Positions 11,746 to 20,759 of a stretch of 64,000 nucleotides of DNA are shown in pieces (position 1 is the first letter of the stretch; every line of letters begins with the position of its first letter). The stretch is from assembly GCF_047511655.1 (NCBI RefSeq), contig NC_133396.1, forward strand, positions 130,085,490-130,149,489. The letters run 5' to 3'. The stretch is from Castor canadensis. Its lineage: Eukaryota; Chordata; Mammalia; Rodentia; Castoridae. The position numbers were made by a program, and so were the translations under genes. The notes under the pieces are model-generated. The model was not told the DNA's origin, searched no databases, and saw only the letters and a list, made by a program, of their open reading frames with translations.

Positions 11746-12331
11746 CTTATGAAATTCTAGCACCTGAGAGCCTCTGGCCCTTCTTGGCAGCAGAGCTGGG
11801 AGAAGGGTGAGGGATGGGAGGCGCTCACAGGAACACAGGAGGTACCAACACCTCAGTGGGCCAGGTAACTGACATTTTGACATTTCTTTTTAAAAGTCAA
11901 AATTAATGCAACATATCCATGATAAACAAATGCTCAACATGGTAGGTAAAGGCAGGATTAGCGTTAGTGATTTTCCCTTTGCCTCAGGTTCCAATATGCT
12001 GTGTCAGGGCACTGTGGAACACAGCCCTAAACCACCATGGCAGGAAAGGGCAGCCCTGGCTCAGAACGCTCTGAGGAGGACCTGTGCTCCATAGGTGTTC
12101 ATTCTGGCATCGCGTGACCCTCAGGCTGGGAGCCCGATGTCAGCCCATTCTCTGCAGCCCGAACCCAAGAGCCCCTTCTGCTGTCCTCAACCTGTCTGTC
12201 GCTCTCCTCAGACCAACAAGACTTTGGAAGCTCAAGAGCAGTTATACGCCCTCCCCAACTTGTCTCCATACCCATTCCTCTCCCTTTGTAGCCAGCTCAG
12301 CATGTTTATTTTTTCTTTTCTGACTTCTTAG

Positions 12332-13843
12332 GAAAGCAAGCAAGTGGGGAGCAAGACAGATGCCAAGAACGGAGAGGAAAGGGGCAGAGATGCCAGCAGA
12401 AAGGCCCTGGGCCCCAGACAGGACTCAGACCTGGGAAAGGAGCCAAAGAGGGGTGGCTTAAAGAAAAGCTTCTCCAGAGATCAAGAGGAAGCTGATGGCA
12501 AGGGTGGGGAGAAGCCCAAGGAGGAAAAGGTCATTAGGGGCATTGACAAAGGCCGGGTCCGGGCTGCAGTGGACAAGAAGGAGGCCGGAAAGGATGGGAG
12601 AGGAGAGGAGAGGACAGCAGCCCCAAGGAAGGAAGAGGTGAAAAAGGGGAGTGACAGGAGCACCGCCTTGAGCAGGGACAAGGACAAGAAGAGAGAGGAA
12701 GTAAAGGAGGTGGGCAAGAAGGAGGAGGAGACAGTAATGGGGGGGCGTAGGAACACAGATACCAAAAGAACGGATGAGAAGATGAAAAGGGCCGGTGGGA
12801 ACACAGACAAGAAAAAGGAAGGCGAGGGTGTACAAAGAGGAAGTGGGGACAGAGACACAAAAAAGGAAGACGAAAAAGTCAAGAAGGACAAAATCCAGCC
12901 TGAAAAAGACACCAAGGAAGAGAGCAAGACCAAAGCTTCCGAGAAGCAGGCCTCTGGCAGCTCCAACAAGCCCTCTGAAGGGCCCCCCAAGGTGGAGGAG
13001 GAGGCAGCTCCCAGCATATTTGACGAGCCTCTGGAGAGAGTGAAGAACAACGACCCAGAGATGACTGAGGTGAACGTCAACAATTCAGATTGTATCACCA
13101 ATGAGATCCTGGTCCGCTTCACCGAGGCCCTGGAGTTCAACACCGTGGTCAAGGTGTTTGCCTTGGCCAACACAAGAGCTGATGACCATGTGGCCTTCGC
13201 CATCGCCCTCCTGCTCAAGGCCAACAAGACCATCACCAGCCTCAACCTGGACTCCAACCACATCACTGGCAAGGGCATCCTGGCCATCTTCCGGGCCCTC
13301 CTCCAGAACAACACACTGACCGAGCTGCGCTTCCACAACCAGCGACACATCTGCGGGGGCAAGACAGAGATGGAGATCGCCAAGCTGCTCAAGGAGAACA
13401 CCACCCTGCTCAAGCTGGGCTACCATTTTGAGCTGGCCGGGCCCCGCATGACCGTCACCAACCTACTCAGCCGCAACATGGACAAGCAGCGACAGAAACG
13501 GCTGCAGGAGCAAAGGCAGGCCCAGGAAGCCAGCGGAGAGAAGAAGGATCGGCTGCAGGTGCCCAAGGTAGGGGCCCTGGCTAAGGGCTCCCCCAAGTCT
13601 TCACCCCAGCCATCTCCAAAGCCCACTCCAAAGAACTCGCCCAAGAAAGGGGGTGCTCCAGCCGCTCCGCCCCCTCCTCCCCCTCCCTTGGCTCCACCCC
13701 TTATCATGGAGAACCTGAAGAACTCACTGTCACCAGCCACCCAGAGGAAGATGGGAGACAAAGTCCTCCCTGCCCAGGAGAAGAACTCGCGTGACCAGCT
13801 CCTGGCTGCCATCCGTTCCAGCAACCTCAAGCAGCTGAAGAAG
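12332..13843 (+). CDS. LMOD1: Leiomodin-1, large coding exon 2 (504 codons)
   Basis: Leiomodin-1 is a tropomodulin-family protein that nucleates actin filaments in smooth muscle. The exon begins in phase after an ag acceptor with [10 protein letters not shown] and ends at LKKQ-less ...KQLKK before a gtaagt donor. With about 87 residues from the missing first exon and 8 from exon 3 the protein would be about 599 residues, against 600 in human. Within the exon, local residues 1-225 are a Lys/Glu-rich low-complexity region. About 228-386 is the tropomodulin-like leucine-rich repeat domain, starting [17 protein letters not shown]. About 446-456 is a proline run ([12 protein letters not shown]). 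About 484-504 is the WH2 actin-binding segment ([20 protein letters not shown]). No stop or frameshift interrupts it. The long antisense frame opposite it is a composition artefact. Family role is established knowledge; identity rests on near-identity to the human protein. Confidence 0.98.
12746..12889 (+). repeat. LMOD1: Internal tandem of about 15-residue Lys-rich units in LMOD1
   Basis: Three consecutive degenerate units are visible within the coding frame: [15 protein letters not shown], then [16 protein letters not shown], then [16 protein letters not shown]. They share an (N/D)TDxKKxxEKxKR pattern. This is the low-complexity linker between the N-terminal tropomyosin/actin-binding part and the LRR domain. 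The same three-unit arrangement exists in human LMOD1, with substitutions concentrated here rather than in the LRR. Confidence 0.75.
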
Positions 13844-14353
13844 GTAAGTGGTTGTGGGCACAGGGGACGGGTCCCAGTGCCAGGGCTGCAAAGGGAACAT
13901 GTGCAAAGGAGCTCATGGCAGATTTCAGGTGCCCAGGGCCCTTCAAGTCATCTTGGCCATCCTCCTGCCTCCGACAGGCCACACCTGCTCCCCCTTAGAT
14001 GTGAGGCCCCACCCTTGCTTTTGACTCTCACTCCATACTTCCACCTCCTCTGCCTGAAGTCAAACCTGCTTCCCTTTGGAATGGAGAGACGGCCTCTATG
14101 TGCAAGTGCAGCTGCGGGCCCTGCTTACAAGTCTTCTTTCTCCATTCTCCAAACAAAAGTGATCTTGGCTTTACCCAGTCACAGCTCAGTTCTTTACCAG
14201 GAGATACCCTCGGTGTCAACACCTCATGCATCCATCCCCTGGACGCATATTGAGGGGTCTGGAGTGGTGTCCTTCCAGAAGGGAGAGAGGAGAGCTGGAT
14301 AAAGGTCCTGTGCCCAGCTCCCTGTGCTAATCTGTCTCTGCTTTGCCCTACAG
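13844..14353 (+). other. LMOD1: LMOD1 intron 2 (510 bp), frame-open
   Basis: This is a canonical GT-AG intron: gtaagtgg at the 5' end and ctttgccctacag at the 3' end. The LMOD1 reading frame stays open through most of it and first stops at 14300-14302. A retained-intron transcript would therefore swap the last eight residues for about 153 unrelated ones. Confidence 0.9.
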
Positions 14354-14380
14354 GTGGAGGTGCCCAAGCTGCTTCAGTAG
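14354..14380 (+). CDS. LMOD1: Leiomodin-1, terminal coding exon 3
   Basis: After the acceptor ctacag the frame reads VEVPKLLQ and then TAG at 14378-14380. This is identical to the end of the human protein and finishes the WH2 region begun at the end of exon 2. The exon continues as 3'UTR. Confidence 0.97.
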   Translation: MEVPKLLQ

Positions 14381-15060
14381 GACCAGGCTGCCAGGTCCTG
14401 GTGCCAGTGCCATGACTGCCCAGGCTCATGTCCCAGGGCTGCACAGACCCCGCCCACCCTACCCTGGCTGACCTGCTGTGGCTGTGCCTGCTCTGCCATG
14501 GGAAAGCTCAAGGCCTGCCACGCTCGGGGGAGGACGCCTCATCTCTGCTCACTTCCTTTTTCTTGTCTCTGAGGCTCTCCAAAAATTGCTTTGACACTTG
14601 GAGCTGAAGGTCAGGACAAGAAGAGTCCTTCCAGCACATCACAGAGAAGACGGCACTGCCTGGGGCCTATGTGACTGGCAGGTTGCAGAAGGCCTATGAC
14701 CCAGCAAAGCTATCCCCCAGGGATCACATGCCCACCCCAGCCCCCCTGCCCTCCAGGGCCAGGATTCAGGCCTTTGAGGAGCCCTTGGGGCAAAGTTGCT
14801 GGGCCAGTGCCATTGTGGAGCAATGGCAGGGGGATAAAAGGCCTGGGGGTCCAATGGGAGAACAGGAGAGGCTGGGGATACCCCCAGGGTAGGCACCTGG
14901 CCTGGTGGAGAGTGGGCTTCAGATGGGAGGAGAGGCAGCAGCTGGACCTGAAGGTTTGATGCCAAAGCAGACATTTTCTTCACACCCACCTGCTGTTGTA
15001 TAAAGAGCTGTGTATCTGTTTTTCCATAAGATTTTGATAATATATACAAATCTTTAGCTG
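14381..15060 (+). other. LMOD1: LMOD1 3'UTR (end provisional)
   Basis: Non-coding GC-rich sequence follows the stop codon, turning AT-rich at 14985-15060. A variant poly(A) signal aatata at 15039-15044 is followed within 30 bases by GT-rich sequence (tgtgagtggctgtg). No canonical AATAAA was seen before the SINE at 15.23 kb, so the true cleavage site could differ. Confidence 0.55.
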
Positions 15061-15225
15061 TGAGTGGCTGTGCCTTACCTCTGTCCTGTGTTCCTTGGGT
15101 CCTGATGCTGATCCTGGGTTCCCTGGAAGGCTCTAGAAGCCCAGGTTCTCTGCCATATCCTTATGATAGTGACCATGAAATTAGTTTACCTCTGTGGAAA
15201 GGATAGCATAGGGGAAAGCCTGTAT

Positions 15226-15452
15226 ACTTTTTTTTTTTTTTTAAGAGATGCTGGGATTGAACCCAGGGCTTCACACACGCTGGGAAAGTGTTCTACCATT
15301 GAGCCATACTTCCAGTCATTTTATTTTGTATTTTGTTTTTGAGATAGTGTCTCACTGCCTTTGCCTGGGCTGGTATTAAACCTGTGATCCTACTGTGTCC
15401 ACCTCCTGAGTAGCTGGGATTACAGGTATCTACCACCATGCCCATCTGGGAA
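15226..15452 (-). repeat. Fused ID-B1 SINE
   Basis: Reversed ID half (gattgaacccagggcttc), then reversed B1 half (tagctgggattacaggtatc), just past the LMOD1 3' end. Confidence 0.85.
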
Positions 15453-15828
15453 GCCTGAATTCTTGAGTCAAGGACCCCATGACCTGGCTGTTCCAGGTCT
15501 GTTCCTAAATCAGTCTCACTGCCTAGAGTCCATGTCTAGGGCTGTTCTCAGGGGTGACAGGGCAGAGCAGAGCACAGGCCCTGGGAATGGCTATATTAGG
15601 CGTGTTCAAGGGATGCTCATTCCATGACTCTTCCTACTGTGGGCTCAGAGCCAGCTCCTCACAGCAGTTATAGGCCAAGGAAGGCCCAGACAGAGGAGTG
15701 CAGTGCTGTAGTAGGGTGTCCAGGGACCAGAAGTACCGAATCGTCATTCCTATCCCATCCCACCTGCAGGTGCCTTCCTGGCCAGCCACCACACCCACCA
15801 TCAGGCATACAGTATCTAAAGCACCTTT

Positions 15829-15900
15829 CAGGCTGGGTGTAGCTCTGGTAGAGCATGTGGGAGGCCCTGGGTTTGATCCCACCACCACCACCACCACCAT
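15829..15900 (+). repeat. ID-like SINE with (ACC)n tail
   Basis: Reads ggtgtagctctggtagagca and ggtttgatccc, then six ACC units. Confidence 0.75.
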
Positions 15901-16329
15901 CCAAACCTCTTTCTAACTTTTATTGGTTTGAAGGGACTGGCACCCCTGGGAACTATGAAACTGCCACCTCAGGTCTGGTTCACTTACAGGTGTTCCTGCC
16001 TCCTGTTTGTCTCAGTAGCAGAGCACAACAGTTCCAGCATCTCTGGGACAAGCCGGGTGCCCCTGAAGGAAGCTGGAGAGCTGGCTGTGCTAGGTTCAAC
16101 CCAAATCGGAGGGCCGACTGGTGTTGGGGCAAGAACTCTGGCCCTGTTCCCCAGCTCCCACTTGCCTGTTGCCCTAAGCAATGGCTGGGTCTGGGGGATG
16201 GGAGACAGAACCATTAGTGGACTCCCTGCTCAAGGGTTGGGAACTGAGCCACGCCGGGGACAGCCTCCTCTGACCCTGTTTCTGAAGAGCGCTGGGCACC
16301 AGGCAGATGCTTTAGGTTACTTTCCCTGA

Positions 16330-16440
16330 TCCTTCAACTCCAGGAGGTGGACACCAATAAGCTCACCATTTTGCACATAAAGTTTGGACCAGCGAGGTTA
16401 ACCAAACAAAAGGCAGAGCTCAGGTCTTTAGGCCTTGGAA
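16330..16440 (+). repeat. MIR remnant
   Basis: Weak MIR-like order: a diverged 'gaggtt' segment at 16395, then gcagagctcaggtctttagg. Confidence 0.4.
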
Positions 16441-16679
16441 CTGCTTCTGATAACAGATCCCCTTACTTCTCCCCCCGTCCTCCCCTTCCCCACTGAAATG
16501 AGACCGTTGACAGTGGTCAGGACCACCCTAGAAGTCTAACAGAACCAGTATCTCTAAATCTTAAGGCTTCAACAGAACGCGTCGTCTTAGCACCCTTTCT
16601 ACCAAACCTAAAACGCGATCTACCCAGAGAAAAAAGCCACTCCCCAGGGTCCCCTTCCACCGCCCCAGGTCAGTACTGC

Positions 16680-17010
16680 CCTGGCCTGGATGATGTAATC
16701 GTTCTTCGGTGCGTTTGAACCCGCTGCGGGAGCACAGCGCCACCTGGGGGGCAGATGGCGTGCGGGGAGGCCGAGGCTGAGCGGGGTGGAAGGGGGAGAT
16801 GAGTCGATGCGACCCGAGTTGGCCCTACCCTAGGAGACGGTCTGCTGGGCACCTCCCCGCGGCCTTGGCGGGCCAAAAGGAGCGCTGGGCCCGGAGAGGA
16901 CCGTGCGCTCAGGACCTGGTGACCGCGGAAAGGGACCTGCACCCGTGGGGCCGCTTTTCTGCCCGGCCCCGCCCGCACCACCGCCTACCTGCTCCACCTG
17001 CACGGGCGGA
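16680..17010. promoter_or_regulatory. Orphan CpG-island-like patch
   Basis: About 30 CpG dinucleotides in about 330 bp counted by eye, in a neighbourhood that is otherwise CpG-poor. It contains GC boxes (ggccccgcccg near 16966-16976) and a CTCF-like string (gccacctggggggcag at 16739-16754) that does not fit the CTCF consensus well. It is not at the 5' end of any gene recognised here. Island status is seen in sequence; promoter or insulator function is inference. Confidence 0.55.
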
Positions 17011-17049
17011 CACCTGTCTGTCCTCTTTCCCTTCCTAAAACCCAGGGGA

Positions 17050-17170
17050 AGGAACTAGAAAGGAGCTGTCCTCGTCTAGCGCCCGTGTTTTACAGGGAAA
17101 AATATGAGCATTAATGACCTGTCCAAGTGGATGAATCCGGACTCAAATCCATGTCTCCTGACAACCGGGC
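17050..17170 (+). repeat. MIR-like remnant
   Basis: Reads ttacagggaaaaatatgagc, then ggactcaaatccatgtctcc, matching the 3' half of MIR loosely. Confidence 0.4.
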
Positions 17171-18044
17171 CATTCCACCGACCTGGGAGAAGTGACACCT
17201 GACCCTCTGCAGTCTCTGCCAGCAGCCCCCTTCCCCCACCGGAATACCTCCTGCGCTGCACCCTGACGGTCTCTGTCACTTCTGGGGGTTACATTCAGTG
17301 CCTCTCGCCTTACCATGGAAAGTGGTTTTCTCCTCCTGCTTTCCAGCTCACTGGGGCTCTCTGCCTCCTGGCCCCATCCCTGCAAGGGTGGGAGATGCCC
17401 AGAGCTAAGGCCAAGAGCCTGGCATTGGTTATGGCGGGCTCCGGAGGCTGCTGAAGTGCTCCCCTATCTTGCTGTCATCGGACCTTGATGTGCCTGCCAG
17501 TGAGGGCTCAGCTCCACACAGGGGCTCCACACTCAGGCGGCCCTCTTTAAGAAACTAAGATCTGGAATAGGGTCACTCACCCAGGAGCATGATTCTGGAA
17601 GATGAAGACCGAGTGTCACCATCTGGAGTACCTTGCACTGCCCCCAACTCCCACCGTCCTTCTGCGGGAGGCCCTTCACCTTAGGTCAGCTTGGAAAACA
17701 GGCCCATGAGTGCCTCAGCCATCTCCCCACCTTGCCTGCACATCTACTCCTAGTCTGTGGACACCTTCTTCCAGCCCCTCTTTCTTTACCCCACCTTCCC
17801 CTCCTTCACTCCTGGCCCCAAGTGTCCACTTTCCCATGTGCCTCCCTTCTATTCCCCTGCTGCGCCACCACACCCCCGTCTCCCACATTTGCCAACCTTT
17901 CCAGCAGTGCAATTGCATTTCAATTAGCAATAATCGCGCCTCAGACAAACCTCATTGGCTACGAGACCGCCACTGCACAAAGCTTCCGTGTGTTTTTGAC
18001 TTAGTTCTTTCCCTGCACCTACCATACACCTAGGCAGGCCTATA

Positions 18045-18125
18045 TTTTGTTTTGTTGTGTGTTTGCAGTGCTGGGACTTGAACCCAGGACCTCACCCTTG
18101 CTAGACCAATACTCTACAGGCCCAT
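18045..18125 (-). repeat. ID-like SINE
   Basis: Reads gtgctgggacttgaacccag and ctagaccaatactctac. Confidence 0.75.
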
Positions 18126-19375
18126 GTCTTTGTGTAAAATGCCCCTCTTCTCCATCTAGATCTCCTAGACCCACCCATTAACCCATTTACTGCTTCTTCC
18201 CAACCCAGCAAGACCCTACTAACACCATTGGGGCCCCCTAGATCTTCAGAGCCACAGTCCCTCCCTTCCCTAGCTCCCTGTCTTTCTAGGGTACTGATCA
18301 GTTTTCAGGCTGTAGGAGTGGGAAAGAGCAGCTACAGTTTCAGCCTCTTCCAAGGTCTTGTGGGGCTTTCCTTATTCCTCAAAGACTGGCCACATGCCAT
18401 GGGGCTTGGGGATTAGAGTTGGGGAGAGATGGAGGAGTGTTGTCCTCACTTAAAGAATTCCAGTATGTGACAGGGTCCTCATCTCTGTTTCAAGTATGCA
18501 AAAGGCCCACTGTCAGGGTCTCCCTTTTTTTCTTAGAATTTTTATTTTCAGTGCTTTGCAGAGTTAAGGAGAAATAGGGGTAGCTCTGCCCCCTTCCACC
18601 TGCAGCTCTGGCCTCCCACCCTAGACTACGAAGCAACTTGTCATTGGCCCCTGATTGTTGACGCAAGGATAATGAATTCTGACTGTCAAGGCCTTGCATA
18701 CATTGCTGTCATTTCTCAGGAAACTCAAGAGACCTCACCTTGCACATCTCTGCATCACAGCTCTAGGACAGAGGCGGCTGGGCTCCAAACCTCAAGATTG
18801 AAGGTGGAATCACTCTGTGGCACCAGCTCCCATCCTTTGCCCCCACCCTCAAACAGAAAGCCAATTTGCCACTGGAGCCCCAGGTCTGTATCCACCAGCA
18901 TCAGCTGCTCCTCCCTGTCTGGGTCAGGTCCAGGGACAAACTCATGGGCTCCTTGAAGATTTCACTGGGAAGGGAGAAGCTGGAAATCTGGGGACAGAAC
19001 TATGTTCAAGGGAGTCTGTGATCCTAGCTCCAAAGTTCTGTCCCTGGAGCTCCTTTGTTCCAGGCTGTGGGCCCAAGAGGTGCCCTAGAGTATGTGGGTG
19101 GCAGAGGACGCTGAGGGCATGATCAGCATAATAGCTCTATCCAGAATGCAGCTGGGCCACAGGAACTCGGAGGCCTAGGAAGGAGCCTGGATGGCAAGGC
19201 TGGAGAGCAGAGCCCAAGGCTGCCCTGGGGTGGAGTACCTGAGGGTGGTGGAAAACGATGGTCAAGCTCTGGGAACTGGGAGAAGGGGTCTGGGGCTGAG
19301 AGGAGGGGCATTGGGTGGTTGTGGCTTTGCCAAACTGAGCTGACACTTTGCTCATTTGAATTAAAAAACTATAAA

Positions 19376-19465
19376 CTGGGTTGGGGGTCTAGCCCAGTGG
19401 TAGAGTGTTTTGCTTAGCATGGCTGAGGTCCTGGGTCCAATCCTAACATGTCAAAAATAAAAACT
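19376..19465 (+). repeat. ID-like SINE
   Basis: Reads gggtctagcccagtggtaga and cctgggtccaatccta; the B-box is slightly changed. Confidence 0.8.
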
Positions 19466-19884
19466 ATAAAACTCCTTTCCCTGGATCTGTCACCAGACAA
19501 GTCTTGAAAGCACAAGGACTGTGATCCCAGGGAACACAGCAAGGGATGGCCAGAGAGCTCCAGACACTTGCTGCCACTCCCAGATTGCCTCTACTAGGTA
19601 GCCTTCATATCAGTGGGGGGCCCTGACTTGGAGCTGGAGGACCTGATGTCTTAGGGTCCCCTGATGACCAGAAGCACCTTGCATGGGTCTCTTGGATGGC
19701 CACTGTCCCTCCACCTGGCTCCTAATTCCAGGACCTCAGATCAGGAAGGAAGGAGGACTCAGCTTCATTTACATACTCTTTTACCCTTGAGAGAGCTGTG
19801 AAGTGTATCCCTGTCCTTTCCATGAGGACCCTGGACCCTTCAGAGATTTGCTCAAGGTCAGAGTGATTTCTCATTTCTTTCTTT

Positions 19885-19950
19885 CCTTTTTTTTTTTGGT
19901 GATGGTACTGGGGTTTGAACTCCAGGCCTCATAGTTGGTAGACAGGAAGG
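19885..19950 (-). repeat. ID-like SINE, partial
   Basis: T-run followed by ggtactggggtttgaactcc; the tRNA-like 5' end is missing. Confidence 0.7.
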
Positions 19951-20289
19951 TCAGAGTGGTGGGGTCCAAATTTGAATCTAAGTGTAGTTGGATGGATGGG
20001 GAGGCGCCTGTATAGTCACTAGTGCCTCAGGTGGTTCAAAGACTGGACCCTGAGCAGGAAATCTGTAATGCAAGTGAACATCCTCTTTGCATATGCCACA
20101 AATCTATCTCAAGTGCTTGGGGAACAGCCCAAGGATCCTCGCCTGGGGTAGCTATGCCTGGGATGCAGCTGTAGATGAAGCTGGAGCTTCCCTCCCTGGC
20201 TTTGGGAGGTGGAGTGGGTAGCAGTCTGGGCCCAGTGAAGGCAGCGCTACTGGAAGCGATGGATGGGCCCAATGACGTCACTGAGATTA

Positions 20290-20759
20290 GTTACATCTTT
20301 ACAGCTTTTAATCCAGCAGGCCAGATCCCTGGCCAGTGTGGCAGCCAGAGAGGAAGGGCTACTGCCAACTGTTGTTGGAGCCACCCATGGTCCCCACTGC
20401 AGCCCAAAGTGGGCAAACAGGAGGGGCCCCTGCCTTTCTGATTGGGATCCTGGGAGCAGGGGGATTATTTGAAAGCAGGGGCAGTTACCCCAGGCTGACA
20501 CCTTTGTCTCTGACCCCCCAATAAAGAGCCTACCAACCCCAAAGCCTCCCTACGTACCCCACACTCATGGTCTAGTGCCAGCTCAGCTCCCGTTCCACTT
20601 CTCTGGGGTTCTGTCTCCAGCAGGGTCCAGGGTGTAGCTTGGTCTGAGGCCTGGTGACTAGAAGACCCCCTACCCACCCCCAGGGCTGGATGCAGGTACA
20701 GGATGGGGCATCTCCGAGGCTGGCATCACTGAAGGGGCAGCAGAGCCATGACCAGTTCT
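20290..20759 (-). other. SHISA4: SHISA4 3'UTR (end provisional)
   Basis: Sequence downstream of the SHISA4 stop codon on the minus strand. The complement of tttaat at 20307-20312 gives ATTAAA, a common poly(A) signal, which would place cleavage near 20285-20295 and make a 3'UTR of about 470 bases. A later AATAAA (complement near 18540) is a less likely alternative. Confidence 0.5.

Larger units (their letters stand above)
1..12331 (+). other. LMOD1: LMOD1 intron 1, 3' portion
   Basis: This stretch precedes the splice acceptor at 12330-12331 (ttcttag) and has no exon that I can recognise. In human LMOD1 the first coding exon encodes about 87 residues and lies tens of kilobases upstream, so this is read as the distal part of intron 1. 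It holds B1, ID-like and fused SINEs, an old L1 piece, L2 and MIR remnants, GA-rich simple sequence, and one GC-balanced non-repeat block near 9.2-9.5 kb with muscle-type transcription factor motifs. The rest (for example 2.8-3.9, 7.0-7.7, 7.9-8.7 and 9.5-10.5 kb) is unique sequence in which I see no gene. Confidence 0.85.
15061..20290. other. Intergenic region between converging LMOD1 and SHISA4 3' ends
   Basis: I see no coding exon here. The region holds a fused SINE at 15.23-15.45 kb, several ID-like copies, MIR fragments near 16.33-16.44 and 17.05-17.17 kb, a dense CpG patch at 16.68-17.01 kb, and an AT-rich unique core at 17.88-17.96 kb. 18.13-19.37 kb and 19.47-19.88 kb are unique sequence with nothing recognised. 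Confidence 0.8.

Noticed and set aside
12481-13413. 310-codon open frame antisense to LMOD1 exon 2
   Set aside because: It is Ser/Leu-rich, produced by the complement of Lys/Glu and LRR codons, and has no independent homology. LMOD1 on the plus strand explains the sequence.
16739-16754. CTCF site
   Set aside because: gccacctggggggcag is one base off register from the CTCF core and mismatches the central A. It is too weak to call.
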